Positions 1-9,878 of a DNA stretch of 64,000 nt are shown here, piece by piece. The position numbers and the translations under genes were made by a program. The notes under the pieces were generated by a model, which ran no database searches, had not been told where the DNA came from, and was given only the letters and a program-made list of their open reading frames with translations. Every line of letters starts with the position of its first letter. Within the stretch, counting starts at the first letter, position 1. Source of the DNA: Billgrantia kenyensis (lineage in GTDB: Bacteria > Pseudomonadota > Gammaproteobacteria > Pseudomonadales > Halomonadaceae). The DNA lies in contig NZ_JACEFT010000003.1 of assembly GCF_013697085.1 (NCBI RefSeq), positions 124,001-188,000 on the forward strand, given 5' to 3'.

Positions 1-333
1 ACGCACGGCCGTGGATTGCCACTGTTCGCGCTGCGCCGGATAGCGGGTGACCCAGTAGCCATTGAGCGCCCAGCCGCCCACTGCCAACCACAGCGGCCAG
101 GCCGCCACCGCGGCCCCGAGCGCCCAGAAAGCGCCCATCAGCAGCCCCAGCCCGGCCACCAGCATCAGGCGCCGGCGGCTTTCGGCAACGCCGGACAGGT
201 TGGTCCACTCCCAGGCAGCCAATAGCACGATGATCCCGGTAAAGGCGGCGAAGGCGCCGCCCGAAAGGCCGAACAGGCCGGCCAGCATCAGCGGCGCAAG
301 CCACGCCGCCGTTATGATCCGCTGTCTAAGCAC
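1..333 (-). CDS. cdsA: Phosphatidate cytidylyltransferase (partial, cut by window edge)
   Basis: First 111 codons of CDP-diglyceride synthetase, the inner-membrane enzyme that makes CDP-diacylglycerol from phosphatidic acid and CTP for phospholipid synthesis. The frame opens with GTG at 331-333 inside the end of uppS (8-bp overlap, so translation is probably coupled) and runs unbroken to the edge. The start LRQRIITAAWLAPL resembles the usual CdsA N-terminus and is followed by several hydrophobic helices. The catalytic C-terminal signature lies outside the window, so the call rests on the N-terminus, hydrophobicity and the common uppS-cdsA gene order. Confidence 0.85.
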   Translation of the reverse strand, partial: MLRQRIITAAWLAPLMLAGLFGLSGGAFAAFTGIIVLLAAWEWTNLSGVAESRRRLMLVAGLGLLMGAFWALGAAVAAWPLWLAVGGWALNGYWVTRYPAQREQWQSTAVR

Positions 334-1102
334 CTTGCGTCTCGATCTGTTCGTCTGTCATTCCGAAGCGGCGCTGCCGCCGACGGAAGTCGTCCACCGC
401 CAGGTCGAAGGCTTCACCATCGAAATCGGGCCACAGCAGCGGGGTGAAATAGAGTTCGGCATAGGCCATCTGCCACAGCAGGAAATTTGAGATGCGCTGC
501 TCGCCGCTGGTGCGAATGCACAGGTCCACGGGAGGCTCATCGTCAAGGCAGAGCTCGGACTGAAGCCTGTACTCGTCGATCGCGCCAGGGTCGATCTCGC
601 CGGCCACGGCCCGTTCGGCCAGGCGCCGCGCCGCCTCCGCGATGTCCCAGCGACCGCCGTAGTTGGCTGCGATCACCAGGTGCATGCGCCGGTTGTCCCG
701 GGTCAGTGCCTCGGCCTTGTCGATGTATTTCTGGATCGAGGAGGAGAAGGCGCTGCGATCGCCGATCACCGAAAGACGGATGCCGTTGTCATGCAGCTTT
801 CTCACCTCACGCTTCAGGGCGATCAGGAACAGCTCCATCAGGGCGCTGACCTCGGCTTCGGGGCGGCGCCAGTTTTCGCTGGAAAAGGCGAACAGGGTGA
901 GGGTCTCGATGCCACGCTCGGCGGCGCGTCGGATGACGGCACGTACGGCCTCGACGCCGGCCCGATGCCCCCGAATGCCGGAGAGTCCACGTGCACGCGC
1001 CCAGCGATTGTTGCCATCCATGATGACCGCCACGTGGCGTGGCAGGTCGTCGCCCGGTGGCTTCGGCGGCATGTTCGATGCAGAGGTCTGCGCTGACGTC
1101 AT
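326..1102 (-). CDS. uppS: Undecaprenyl diphosphate synthase (UPP synthase)
   Basis: Cytosolic cis-prenyltransferase that extends farnesyl diphosphate with isopentenyl diphosphate to the C55 lipid carrier for peptidoglycan and O-antigen. The signature HVAVIMDGNNRWA is present, with the magnesium-binding catalytic Asp near residue 29, then GIRGHRAG, and near the C-terminus IRTSGEQRISNFLLWQ for substrate and metal binding. Length is 258 residues against about 253 in E. coli. A TTG four codons upstream (1112-1114) is possible, but the ATG at 1102 fits the family better. It follows frr and overlaps cdsA, as in most gammaproteobacteria. Confidence 0.96.
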   Translation of the reverse strand: MTSAQTSASNMPPKPPGDDLPRHVAVIMDGNNRWARARGLSGIRGHRAGVEAVRAVIRRAAERGIETLTLFAFSSENWRRPEAEVSALMELFLIALKREVRKLHDNGIRLSVIGDRSAFSSSIQKYIDKAEALTRDNRRMHLVIAANYGGRWDIAEAARRLAERAVAGEIDPGAIDEYRLQSELCLDDEPPVDLCIRTSGEQRISNFLLWQMAYAELYFTPLLWPDFDGEAFDLAVDDFRRRQRRFGMTDEQIETQGA

Positions 1103-1128
1103 GATGTCTCGCAATGGCGGTGGGATGA

Positions 1129-1159
1129 CCGGGCGGGCCTTCAGGCAGGTACCGCCCGG
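1129..1159 (-). other. Hairpin in frr-uppS spacer
   Basis: CCGGGCGG (1129-1136) and CCGCCCGG (1152-1159) form an 8-bp stem with a 15-nt loop between frr and uppS. There is no T-tract, so an mRNA-processing or attenuation role is more likely than full termination. Function is inferred only. Confidence 0.3.
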
Positions 1160-1165
1160 CGCTGC

Positions 1166-1723
1166 TCAGACCTGCATCAGGTCGTGTTCCTTCGCTTCGA
1201 GCTGCTTGTCGATCTCGGCGATGTACTTGTCGGTCAGCTTCTGAATCGCATCCTCGGCGCGGTGCTGCTCGTCTTCGGAGATCTCCTTCTCCTTGAGCAG
1301 GGCCTTGATGTCGTTGTTGGCATCACGGCGCACGTTGCGTACCGCCACCCGGCCATTCTCGGCCTCGGCACGAGCCTGCTTGATATAGCCCTTGCGCGTC
1401 TCCTCGGTGAGCATCGGCATGGGCACGCGAATCACGTTGCCGGCGCTGGCAGGATTCAGGCCCAGGTCCGAAGTCATGATCGCCTTTTCGATCTTGGGCA
1501 CCATGTTCTGCTCCCACGGCACTACCGAAAGCGTGCGGGCATCTTCGACGTTGACCGAAGCGACCTGGTTGAGGGGCACCTGGCTGCCGTAGTACTCCAC
1601 GGTGACCGAATCGAGAATGCTGGAGTGAGCACGCCCGGTACGGATCTTGTTGAAGTTGGCATGAAGGGCATCAAGGCTCTTCTTCATGCGGCTCTCGGCA
1701 TCTTTCTGGATGTCATTGATCAC
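1166..1723 (-). CDS. frr: Ribosome recycling factor
   Basis: Works with EF-G to split post-termination ribosomes. 185 residues, the standard family length. Matches the family throughout: [20 protein letters not shown] at the start, [21 protein letters not shown], and the C-terminal helix [21 protein letters not shown] typical of RRF. The start is GTG (1721-1723), four bases after the pyrH stop, and its AGAGG ribosome-binding site lies inside the end of pyrH, so coupling with pyrH is likely. Confidence 0.97.
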   Translation of the reverse strand: MINDIQKDAESRMKKSLDALHANFNKIRTGRAHSSILDSVTVEYYGSQVPLNQVASVNVEDARTLSVVPWEQNMVPKIEKAIMTSDLGLNPASAGNVIRVPMPMLTEETRKGYIKQARAEAENGRVAVRNVRRDANNDIKALLKEKEISEDEQHRAEDAIQKLTDKYIAEIDKQLEAKEHDLMQV

Positions 1724-1727
1724 GGTA

Positions 1728-2504
1728 TCAACCTCTGTCTATCAGCGTGCCTTCCTTGCCGCCCACTACCAGGTTCAGCAGGGCGCCCGGCTTGTTCATG
1801 TTGAAGACGCGAACCGGCATGTCATGGTCCCGCACCAGGCAAATCGCGGTCAAATCCATGATGCCGAGCTTCTGGTCCAGCGCATCATCGTAGCTGAGAT
1901 GATCGTACTTGACCGCATCGGCGTGCTTCACCGGATCCTTGTCATAGACACCGTCAACCTTGGTGGCCTTGACCACCACGTCGACGTCGATCTCGATGCC
2001 GCGCAGGCAGGCCGCCGAGTCGGTGGTGAAGAAGGGATTGCCGGTGCCAGCGGAAAACAATACCACGTCACCCGAGGTGAGGTAGCGGATCGCCGTGCGG
2101 CGATCGTAGTGCTCCACCACGCCGCTCATGGGGATGGCGGACATCACCCGCGAGCGGATATTCGACCGCTCCAGGGCATCGCGCATGGCCAGGGCATTCA
2201 TCACCGTGGCCAGCATACCCATGTGGTCACCGGTGACCCGGTCCATGCCCGCCTCGTTGAGCGCCGCCCCGCGGAACAGGTTGCCGCCGCCGATCACGAT
2301 ACCCACCTGCACGCCAATGCCTACCAGCTGGCCGATCTCGAGCGCCATGCGATCCAGCACCTGCGGGTCGATGCCGAAGTCGTGCTCGCCCATCAGGGCC
2401 TCACCGGAGAGCTTCAGCAGGATGCGCTTGTACTTGGATTTTTCGCTGCGGGACTTGTCGGAGCGGGGCTGGGCGGAGCTATCGACGTGATCGGTCGGGG
2501 GCAT
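1728..2504 (-). CDS. pyrH: UMP kinase
   Basis: Phosphorylates UMP to UDP in pyrimidine nucleotide synthesis; a hexameric enzyme of the amino-acid-kinase fold, controlled by UTP and GTP in relatives. [14 protein letters not shown] is the N-terminal phosphate-binding segment, followed by [12 protein letters not shown] and the [12 protein letters not shown] segment. Start chosen at the ATG at 2502-2504 because AGGAGAG lies just upstream; a longer frame to 2525 lacks a good site. 258 residues, with about 20 extra polar N-terminal residues compared with E. coli. Confidence 0.96.
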   Translation of the reverse strand: MPPTDHVDSSAQPRSDKSRSEKSKYKRILLKLSGEALMGEHDFGIDPQVLDRMALEIGQLVGIGVQVGIVIGGGNLFRGAALNEAGMDRVTGDHMGMLATVMNALAMRDALERSNIRSRVMSAIPMSGVVEHYDRRTAIRYLTSGDVVLFSAGTGNPFFTTDSAACLRGIEIDVDVVVKATKVDGVYDKDPVKHADAVKYDHLSYDDALDQKLGIMDLTAICLVRDHDMPVRVFNMNKPGALLNLVVGGKEGTLIDRG

Positions 2505-2574
2505 GGCAACTCTCCTGGACGTCAAGGGGATGAAGCAACTCTACTACGTCCGACGCGGCGGCCGGATACGAGAA

Positions 2575-2596
2575 GGCGTGCGCTCACGCGCACGCC
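2575..2596 (-). terminator. Hairpin in tsf-pyrH spacer
   Basis: GGCGTGCGC and GCGCACGCC form a perfect 9-bp stem with a TCAC loop. It sits about 25 bases after the tsf stop and 70 before pyrH. No run of T follows, so it may be a partial terminator that lowers pyrH-frr-uppS expression relative to rpsB-tsf, or a 3' end stabiliser. Confidence 0.45.
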
Positions 2597-2621
2597 ACTC
2601 ATCGAACTGGAACCTCTGACC

Positions 2622-3491
<870 letters not shown>

Positions 3492-3546
3492 GGTATTCAC
3501 CTCTTGATAGTGGAACCCGTTCAGGTTCGACCTGGGAATAAGGGCG

Positions 3547-3564
3547 CCGGGCCCGAAGGCCCGG
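3547..3564 (-). other. rpsB-tsf intercistronic hairpin
   Basis: CCGGGCC-CGAA-GGCCCGG forms a 7-bp stem within the 165-base rpsB-tsf spacer. On the minus strand it is followed by a short T-containing stretch (TTATT). It could act as a weak attenuator, as suggested for the rpsB-tsf spacer in E. coli. Assignment is inferred. Confidence 0.4.
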
Positions 3565-3656
3565 AACGCTCGCCCCGCCGCGGCGGAACGGTAGCGGGCG
3601 GCCGCTGATATCGGCCACCCTCCCGGACCGGCAGCGCCGGCCCGGGCGATTCGCCG

Positions 3657-4403
3657 TTACTCGGCAGCGGCAGTCGCGTCGCCGCCTTCACCTTCGGTGA
3701 CCTCGACGAACTCGTCGGGGCGGCCTTCTTTCGCGCGCGCGCAGGCGTCGGCGATCGCCTTGACGTAGATCTGGATGGCACGGATGGAGTCATCGTTGCC
3801 GGGAATCACGTAGTCGACGCCGTCCGGGTCGGAGTTGGTATCCACCACGCCGATGACCGGGATGCCGAGCTTGTTCGCCTCATTGATGGCGATGCGCTCG
3901 TGGTCCACGTCGATCACGAACAGGGCGTCGGGCAGGCCACCCATCTCCTTGATGCCGCCGATGGAGCGCTCGAGCTTGTCCTGCTCGCGCGTGGCCATCA
4001 GGACTTCCTTCTTGGTCAGCTTCTCGAAGGTGCCATCCTCGCGCATGGCCTCGAGGTCGCGCAGGCGCTTGATCGACTGACGAATGGTCTTGTAGTTGGT
4101 CAGCATGCCACCGAGCCAGCGATGGTTGACGAAGGGCATGCGAACGCGGTTGGCCTCTTCCTTGATGATCTTGCTCGCACTGCGCTTGGTGCCGACGAAC
4201 AGGATCTTGTTGTTGGCCGCCGCCATCTTCTCGACCACGTCGATCACCTCGTTGAGGGCCGGCAGGGTGTGCTCGAGATTGATGATGTGGATCTTGTTAC
4301 GCGCGCCGAAGATGAACTTGCTCATCTTCGGGTTCCAGTAACGGGTCTGGTGACCGAAGTGTGCGCCTGCCTTGAGCAGGTCACGCATATTGACATGTGC
4401 CAT
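3657..4403 (-). CDS. rpsB: 30S ribosomal protein S2
   Basis: Small-subunit protein on the 30S back; needed to recruit S1. 248 residues. Diagnostic runs include [39 protein letters not shown] and [19 protein letters not shown], with [18 protein letters not shown] near the C-terminus. The acidic, Ala-rich tail is ordinary for the family. First gene of the minus-strand translation cluster; a leader of more than 200 bases precedes it. Confidence 0.98.
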   Translation of the reverse strand: MAHVNMRDLLKAGAHFGHQTRYWNPKMSKFIFGARNKIHIINLEHTLPALNEVIDVVEKMAAANNKILFVGTKRSASKIIKEEANRVRMPFVNHRWLGGMLTNYKTIRQSIKRLRDLEAMREDGTFEKLTKKEVLMATREQDKLERSIGGIKEMGGLPDALFVIDVDHERIAINEANKLGIPVIGVVDTNSDPDGVDYVIPGNDDSIRAIQIYVKAIADACARAKEGRPDEFVEVTEGEGGDATAAAE

Positions 4404-4717
4404 GGATGACTCCTGAAAATCGGGTTAGGCCTCCACGCACCCCATGGATCCGACCGCCGGGACGAGCCGCGGCAGCACCCGGGACCATGTGCCGGTACGT
4501 GTGTGTTTTCAAGGCTGTTTTGTTACGGCGAAGCCGTGAGGCACTTGGTTGCCCCATCGAGTTCGCTGCCTGCGCCAGCGCTGCCTCGCCAGCCCGCCAA
4601 GCGGCGACGATTGCAGGAAAGCGCGCGGCTTTATACCATAGTTCGCCAATGAGATGAAGTCGCCTGCTGCCATTGGCCCACGCTGCCGGCGCTGCAACCC
4701 CTCTGAACCGAGACTCC
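4404..4717. promoter_or_regulatory. Divergent rpsB / map control region
   Basis: A 314-base gap between diverging genes. Toward map, TTGCAG (4611-4616) and TACCAT (4634-4639) are 17 bases apart. Toward rpsB, TATAAA (complement of 4630-4635) makes a good -10 with a poor -35 (complement of 4653-4658). The two -10 elements overlap, so the promoters may compete. The implied rpsB leader is about 220 bases; in E. coli the rpsB leader is the target of feedback by S2, and the same is plausible here. Promoters were called by eye. Confidence 0.45.
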
Positions 4718-5509
4718 ATGAACATACCCATCAAGACGCCCGACGAGATCGAGAAGATGCGTGAGGCCGGCCGCCAGGCCGCCAGCGTGTTGGAAATGAT
4801 AGCACCCCATGTCAAGGCAGGAGTGTCCACCGGCGAGCTGGATCGCCTGTGCCATGACTATATCGTCAACGAACTGGGCTCCACTCCGGCACCGCTCGAC
4901 TATCACGGCTTTCCCAAGTCGATCTGCACCTCGCTCAATCACGTGGTCTGTCACGGCATCCCCGACCCGGCCAAGAAGCTGAAGAAGGGCGATATCATGA
5001 ACATCGACATCACCGTGAAGACCGCCGACGGCTACCACGGCGACACCAGCGTGATGTTCGTGGTGGGCGAGAACATCCAGGGCGAACGGCTGTGCCGCGT
5101 GACCCAGGAGTGCCTCTACAAGAGCATCGCCCTGGTGCGTCCGGGCGCGCGCCTTTCCGAGCTTGCCCGCGCCATCCAAGGCCACGCCGAGACCAACGGC
5201 TACTCGGTGGTGCGCGACTTCTGCGGCCACGGCATCGGCGCCACCTTCCACGAAGACCCCCAGGTGCTGCATTATGACGGCTACGCGCCCGAGGCCGACG
5301 CCATTCTGGCTGCCGGCATGTGCTTCACCATCGAGCCGATGATCAACGTGGGCGGGCACCAGACCAAGGTGCTGCGCGACGGCTGGACCGCGGTGACCCG
5401 CGACAAGAGCCTTTCGGCGCAGTGGGAACACACGCTGCTGGTCACCGACACCGGCGTCGAGGTACTCACGGCGCGCCACGAGGAAGACCTCTCCTTCCTC
5501 GACCACTGA
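4718..5509 (+). CDS. map: Methionine aminopeptidase type I
   Basis: Removes the initiator methionine from nascent proteins in the cytosol. 263 residues, pita-bread fold. Metal ligands are visible: Asp in NIDITVKTADGYHGDTS (two ligands), His in FCGHGIGATFHEDP, Glu in FTIEPM and Glu in QWEHTLLV. Start placed at ATG 4718 (MNIPIKTPDEIEKMREAG), matching the family; an in-frame upstream ATG at 4673 would add 15 unusual residues. Followed 11 bases later by glnD. Confidence 0.97.
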   Translation: MNIPIKTPDEIEKMREAGRQAASVLEMIAPHVKAGVSTGELDRLCHDYIVNELGSTPAPLDYHGFPKSICTSLNHVVCHGIPDPAKKLKKGDIMNIDITVKTADGYHGDTSVMFVVGENIQGERLCRVTQECLYKSIALVRPGARLSELARAIQGHAETNGYSVVRDFCGHGIGATFHEDPQVLHYDGYAPEADAILAAGMCFTIEPMINVGGHQTKVLRDGWTAVTRDKSLSAQWEHTLLVTDTGVEVLTARHEEDLSFLDH

Positions 5510-5520
5510 GTCGAGACGCC

Positions 5521-8202
5521 ATGCTGCTGCATCACTATCGCTTCGCGCCCGATGAGACGCTGTTCGACGCCGACACCTTCCGGCGCGAAATGGCCGGCAC
5601 CCGCTCGCCCATCGCCCCCTTCAAGGCAGCGCTGCGCGAGATTCAGCAGCGGCTCGACGAGCGCTTCCACGCCGGGGCCGACATTCGCGACCTCATCCAC
5701 GGCAGGGCCTGGTGCCTCGACCAGCTGCTGAGCGTGGCGTGGGCGCTGCATGACTGGCCCGACGACGGCGTGGCGCTGCTGGCGGTGGGCGGTTATGGCC
5801 GCGGCGAGCTGCACCCGCACTCCGACGTCGACCTGATGCTGCTGCTGGAGCAGGACGATGACACGCCCTACCGCGAGGCGCTGACCGCTTTCATCACCCT
5901 GCTGTGGGACATCGGCCTGGAGATCGGCCACAGCGTTCGCTCGCTGGCCGACTGCGAGCGCGAGGCCGCAGGCGACATCACCATCATCACCAACCTGATG
6001 GAGTCGCGTATCCTGGCCGGCCCCGAGTCGCTGCGCGAGGCGATGAAGGCCCGCATCGCCCCTGCAAGCATGTGGCCCGCCGACCGCTTCTTCGAGGCCA
6101 AGTGGCAGGAGCAGATCGCCAGGCACCATCGCTTCAACAACTCCGAGTATCATCTCGAGCCCAACATCAAGAGTTCGCCGGGCGGGCTGCGCGACATCCA
6201 GATGATCGGCTGGGTGGCCAAGCGCCACTTCGGCAGCCAGCGCTACGAGGACCTGGTGGCGAACGGTTTCATGAACGACGCCGAGCTGCGCATCCTGAGC
6301 CAGGGCCAGGCCTTCCTGTGGCAGGTGCGCTATGCGCTGCACATGCTCACCGGCCGCGCCGAGGATCGCCTGCTGTTCGACCACCAGCGCACCATCGCCG
6401 AACTGTTCGGCTTTCGCGACACCCCCGAGCGCCTGGCCGTCGAGCAGTTCATGAAGCGCTACTACCGGCATGTCACCGCCCTGGCCGGACTCAACGACAT
6501 GCTGCTGCAGCACTTCGACGAGGCCATCCTGCGCGGCGGCGAGCGACTGGAGACGACCGACCTCAACGAGCGCTTCGTGATCGAGGGGGGCTATATCAAG
6601 GCCCGCACCCGGTCGGTGTTCCGCGATCACCCCTATGCACTGCTCGAGCTGTTCCTGCTGATGGCGGAACACCCCGAGATCGAGGGGGTGCGTGCCGACA
6701 CCATTCGACTGATCCGTGACAACCGTCACCTGATCGACGACCTGTATCGCGACGACGTACAGCACCAGCACCTGTTCATGTCGCTGCTGCGCTCGGGTGG
6801 CAACGTGGCACGCCAGCTTCGGCGCATGAATCGCTACGGCGTTCTTGGCAAATACCTGCCGGAGTTCGGCCAGGCCGTCGGCCTGATGCAGCACGATCTG
6901 TTCCACATCTACACCGTGGATGCCCACACCCTGCGCCTGCTCAAGTTCATCCACCAGTTCCGCAAGCCCGAGGCGCGCGAGGAGTTCCCGGTAGCGGCGG
7001 CGCTGATGCCCCAACTGCCCAAGCTGGAGCTGCTGTGGATTGCCGGGCTTTACCACGACATCGGCAAGGGTCGCGGCGGCGATCACTCGGTCCTCGGTGC
7101 CCGCGACGTGGAGCGCTTCGCCGAGCGCCACGGTCTCTCCAGCCGCGACACCCGCCTGGTCAGCTGGCTGGTGGAAAATCACCTGGTGATGTCGATGGTG
7201 GCCCAGAAGCGCGACATCACCGACCCCGACGTAATCCGCGAATTTGCCGCCCAGGTGGGTGACGAAATCCGACTGGACTACCTCTACGTGCTGACCGTGG
7301 CCGACATCAACGCCACCAACCCGACGCTGTGGAACGGCTGGCGCGCCTCGCTGCTGCGCCAGCTGCACGCCGAGACCAAGCGCGCCCTGCGCCGCGGCCT
7401 GGACAACCCGCTGGATCGTGAAACCTGGGTCAGCGAGACCCGCAACGAGGCGCGTTCACTGCTCGCTACGGTAGGCGCCGATCTGGAGCGGGTCGAGCGC
7501 CTGTGGGAGCAGCTCGGCGAGGAGTACTTCCTGCAGTACGCACCCAGCGAGATCGTCTGGCAGACCCTGGGGATTCTCGACCACGGCGGCTCGCAGCTGC
7601 CGCTGATCCTGATCAGCGCCCCTACCGACGACATGTCCGACGGCGGCACCAAGGTGTTCATCCATACCCGTTCGGTGGACGATCTGTTCGCCGCCACCGC
7701 CGCCGCCATGGAGCAGCTCGGCCTGTCGATCCACGACGCCCGCATCGCCACCTCGAGCAACGACTGGACGCTCAATACCTTCATCGTGCTCGACGACCTG
7801 GGGCGGCCGATTCGCGACGCTGCGCGCATCGAGGAGATTCGCTCCCACCTGGTGGAGGAGCTCGACGACCCCGACGACTACCCGCAGATCGTCACCCGGC
7901 ATACGCCGCGCCAGCTGCGCCACTTCAAGGTGCCGACCGAAGTGCTGATCGAACAGGACCCGGCCAACGAGCGCACCCTGCTGGAGCTGACCGCCCCCGA
8001 CCGCCCCGGCCTGCTGGCCCGGGTTGGCCGCATCTTCATGGAGCAGGACATCTCGCTCTCGGCCGCCAAGATCGCCACCCTGGGCGAGCGGGTGGAGGAC
8101 GTCTTCTTCATCACCGACAAGGCCGGCGCACCGCTGACCGACCCCGAGCGCCAGCAGCGCCTGCGCGAGCGACTGATCGAAGTCCTCGACGTGGCCGGCT
8201 GA
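5521..8202 (+). CDS. glnD: PII uridylyltransferase / uridylyl-removing enzyme
   Basis: Senses glutamine and adds UMP to, or removes it from, PII proteins (GlnB/GlnK), so setting glutamine synthetase activity and NtrC signalling. Domains in order: nucleotidyltransferase with GGYGRGELHPHSDVDLMLL (about residues 90-108), PII-uridylyltransferase helical part, HD hydrolase with YHDIGKGRGGDHS (about 511-523), and two C-terminal ACT domains (about 727-800 and 818-890) that bind glutamine. 893 residues, near the E. coli size of 890. Start at ATG 5521; the open frame extends upstream inside map but has no family match there. Confidence 0.97.
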   Translation: MLLHHYRFAPDETLFDADTFRREMAGTRSPIAPFKAALREIQQRLDERFHAGADIRDLIHGRAWCLDQLLSVAWALHDWPDDGVALLAVGGYGRGELHPHSDVDLMLLLEQDDDTPYREALTAFITLLWDIGLEIGHSVRSLADCEREAAGDITIITNLMESRILAGPESLREAMKARIAPASMWPADRFFEAKWQEQIARHHRFNNSEYHLEPNIKSSPGGLRDIQMIGWVAKRHFGSQRYEDLVANGFMNDAELRILSQGQAFLWQVRYALHMLTGRAEDRLLFDHQRTIAELFGFRDTPERLAVEQFMKRYYRHVTALAGLNDMLLQHFDEAILRGGERLETTDLNERFVIEGGYIKARTRSVFRDHPYALLELFLLMAEHPEIEGVRADTIRLIRDNRHLIDDLYRDDVQHQHLFMSLLRSGGNVARQLRRMNRYGVLGKYLPEFGQAVGLMQHDLFHIYTVDAHTLRLLKFIHQFRKPEAREEFPVAAALMPQLPKLELLWIAGLYHDIGKGRGGDHSVLGARDVERFAERHGLSSRDTRLVSWLVENHLVMSMVAQKRDITDPDVIREFAAQVGDEIRLDYLYVLTVADINATNPTLWNGWRASLLRQLHAETKRALRRGLDNPLDRETWVSETRNEARSLLATVGADLERVERLWEQLGEEYFLQYAPSEIVWQTLGILDHGGSQLPLILISAPTDDMSDGGTKVFIHTRSVDDLFAATAAAMEQLGLSIHDARIATSSNDWTLNTFIVLDDLGRPIRDAARIEEIRSHLVEELDDPDDYPQIVTRHTPRQLRHFKVPTEVLIEQDPANERTLLELTAPDRPGLLARVGRIFMEQDISLSAAKIATLGERVEDVFFITDKAGAPLTDPERQQRLRERLIEVLDVAG

Positions 8203-8221
8203 TACCTTGCCGCACTGGAGT

Positions 8222-8250
8222 TTGAGGCCGGCCGGGGCCTTCCCTATAAT
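8222..8250 (+). promoter_or_regulatory. Sigma-70 promoter for dapC
   Basis: TTGAGG (8222-8227) and a perfect TATAAT (8245-8250), 17 bases apart, lie in the 102-base glnD-dapC gap, 55 bases before the dapC start. This is the best-looking promoter in the window and suggests that the dap genes can be transcribed separately from glnD. Confidence 0.7.
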
Positions 8251-8304
8251 CGTCGGTCTGCCCGCAGTCACGACAACGACGCCGACCCACGGCGCCTGGA
8301 CACC

Positions 8305-9504
8305 ATGAACCCCGATCTCGACGCCCTCAAGCCCTATCCCTTCGAGCGGCTGGCCAAGCTCAAGGCCGGCGTGACGCCCCCGACAGGCCTCACTCACATT
8401 CCGCTGACCATCGGCGAGCCGCAGCACGCGCCCTTCGCCGCCGCCCTGGAAACGCTCCAGGCACACCAGCTCGAATTCGCCCGCTACCCGGCCACCGCCG
8501 GCACGCCCGAGCTGCGTGAAGCCATCGCCGGATGGGCGACTCGCCGTTTCGGCCTCGAGGGGCTCGACCCGGAGCGCCAGGTGCTGCCGGTCAACGGCAC
8601 CCGCGAGGCGATCTTCGCCTTCGTCCAGGCGGCGCTGGATCGCGGTCGCCCGGCCCGGGTGGCGGTGCCCAACCCCTTTTATCAGATCTACGAAGGCGCC
8701 GCCCTGCTGGCCGGTGGTCAGCCGCTCTACCTCGACTGCCGGGTCGAGAACGGCTTTCGCCCCGACTTCGACGCCGTGCCGGCAGAGACCTGGCGCGAGG
8801 TGCAAGCCGTCTTCCTGTGTTCGCCGGGCAACCCTACCGGCGCGGTGACGCCGATTGCCGAGTTCGAGAAGCTCATCGCGCTGGCCGACGAGTTCGACTT
8901 CCTGATCGCCTCCGACGAATGCTACTCGGAGCTCTACCTTGACGAGGCAGCGCCGCCGCCAGGGCTGCTCGAGGCCTGTGCGAAGCTCGGCCGCCACGAC
9001 TATCGCCGCTGCCTGGTGTTTCATTCGCTCTCCAAGCGCTCCAACCTACCCGGGCTGCGTTCGGGCTTCGTCGCCGGCGACGCCGAGGTGATCAGCGCCT
9101 TCAAGCGCTATCGCACTTACCACGGCTGTGCCATGTCGCTTCCCGTTCAGCACGCCTCGATCACCGCCTGGAACGACGAGGCCCACGTGCGCGCCAACCG
9201 CGACTCCTACCGTGAGAAGTTCGCCGCCGTGACGGAGATCCTCGGCCCGGTGCTTGATTTCCCCATGCCCGAGGCCAGCTTCTACCTGTGGCCGGCGGTG
9301 CCGGGTGGCGACGACGAAGCCTTTACCCGGGAGCTTTTCGCCGTCGAGCACGTCAGCGTTCTGCCAGGCTCCTACATGGGCCGAGTCAACGCCTCGCACG
9401 GAAACCCCGGTGCGGGGCGCCTACGCCTGGCCCTGGTGGCCGAGCTCGAATCGACCAAGGAAGCGGCACACCGAATTCGCCGTTTCATCGAAAGGAGGGC
9501 ATGA
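8305..9504 (+). CDS. dapC: N-succinyldiaminopimelate aminotransferase
   Basis: PLP enzyme that converts N-succinyl-2-amino-6-ketopimelate to N-succinyl-LL-diaminopimelate for lysine and peptidoglycan. 399 residues, class I/II aminotransferase fold. LPVNGTREAIFAF, CSPGNPTGAVTP, ASDECYSELYLDE and FHSLSKRSNLPGLRSGF (PLP lysine in SKRS) are in order. Family DapC rather than ArgD, supported by placement between glnD and dapD, as in Pseudomonas. Its stop overlaps the next gene's start region (ATGA). Confidence 0.93.
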   Translation: MNPDLDALKPYPFERLAKLKAGVTPPTGLTHIPLTIGEPQHAPFAAALETLQAHQLEFARYPATAGTPELREAIAGWATRRFGLEGLDPERQVLPVNGTREAIFAFVQAALDRGRPARVAVPNPFYQIYEGAALLAGGQPLYLDCRVENGFRPDFDAVPAETWREVQAVFLCSPGNPTGAVTPIAEFEKLIALADEFDFLIASDECYSELYLDEAAPPPGLLEACAKLGRHDYRRCLVFHSLSKRSNLPGLRSGFVAGDAEVISAFKRYRTYHGCAMSLPVQHASITAWNDEAHVRANRDSYREKFAAVTEILGPVLDFPMPEASFYLWPAVPGGDDEAFTRELFAVEHVSVLPGSYMGRVNASHGNPGAGRLRLALVAELESTKEAAHRIRRFIERRA

Positions 9505-9848
9505 TGGCGACCCTGTTCGTGATAAAGAACTGCGATACCTGCCGCAAGGCACGCAAGGCCCTGGAAGCGAGGGGGCTCCCCTTTCAGGTTCACGATCTGC
9601 GCGAAGATGGCCTTTCCGCCGCCCTGCTCGAGCACATTCTCGCCCGGGTCCCGGTGCTTGAGGTGCTCAACCGCCGCAGCACCACCTGGCGCAACCTCCC
9701 CGAGGAGGACAAGCAGGAGCTCGACGCCAACAAGGCCCGCGAATTGATCATGGCCAACCCCACCCTGCTCAAGCGGCCGCTGCTCGATACGGGCGACGAG
9801 ATGCGCGTCGGCTATCGCGAGGGTGACTATGACGACCTCAAAGGTTGA
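9504..9848 (+). CDS. ArsC/Spx-family protein (YffB-like reductase)
   Basis: 114-residue thioredoxin-fold protein of the ArsC family. The N-terminal motif VIKNCDTCRKARKALEARGL carries CxxC, unlike the single Cys of true arsenate reductases, and LEVLNRRSTTWRNL resembles YffB. YffB proteins often sit beside dapE; here the gene lies between dapC and dapD. True substrate is unknown. ATG at 9504 is preferred over the ATG at 9501 because AAAGGAGG (9491-9498) is then at proper distance. Translation is probably coupled to dapC. Confidence 0.85.
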   Translation: MATLFVIKNCDTCRKARKALEARGLPFQVHDLREDGLSAALLEHILARVPVLEVLNRRSTTWRNLPEEDKQELDANKARELIMANPTLLKRPLLDTGDEMRVGYREGDYDDLKG

Positions 9849-9878
9849 CCCCATTACCATCTAGAGCGAGGACACTTC

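Noticed and set aside
5281..7368. 695-codon open frame on the minus strand
   Set aside because: Antisense to glnD; no domain, no ribosome site, composition of a mirror frame.
9504..9848. Arsenate reductase in a resistance operon
   Set aside because: The CxxC motif and location in the dap cluster fit YffB-like proteins; no arsR, arsB or acr3 nearby.
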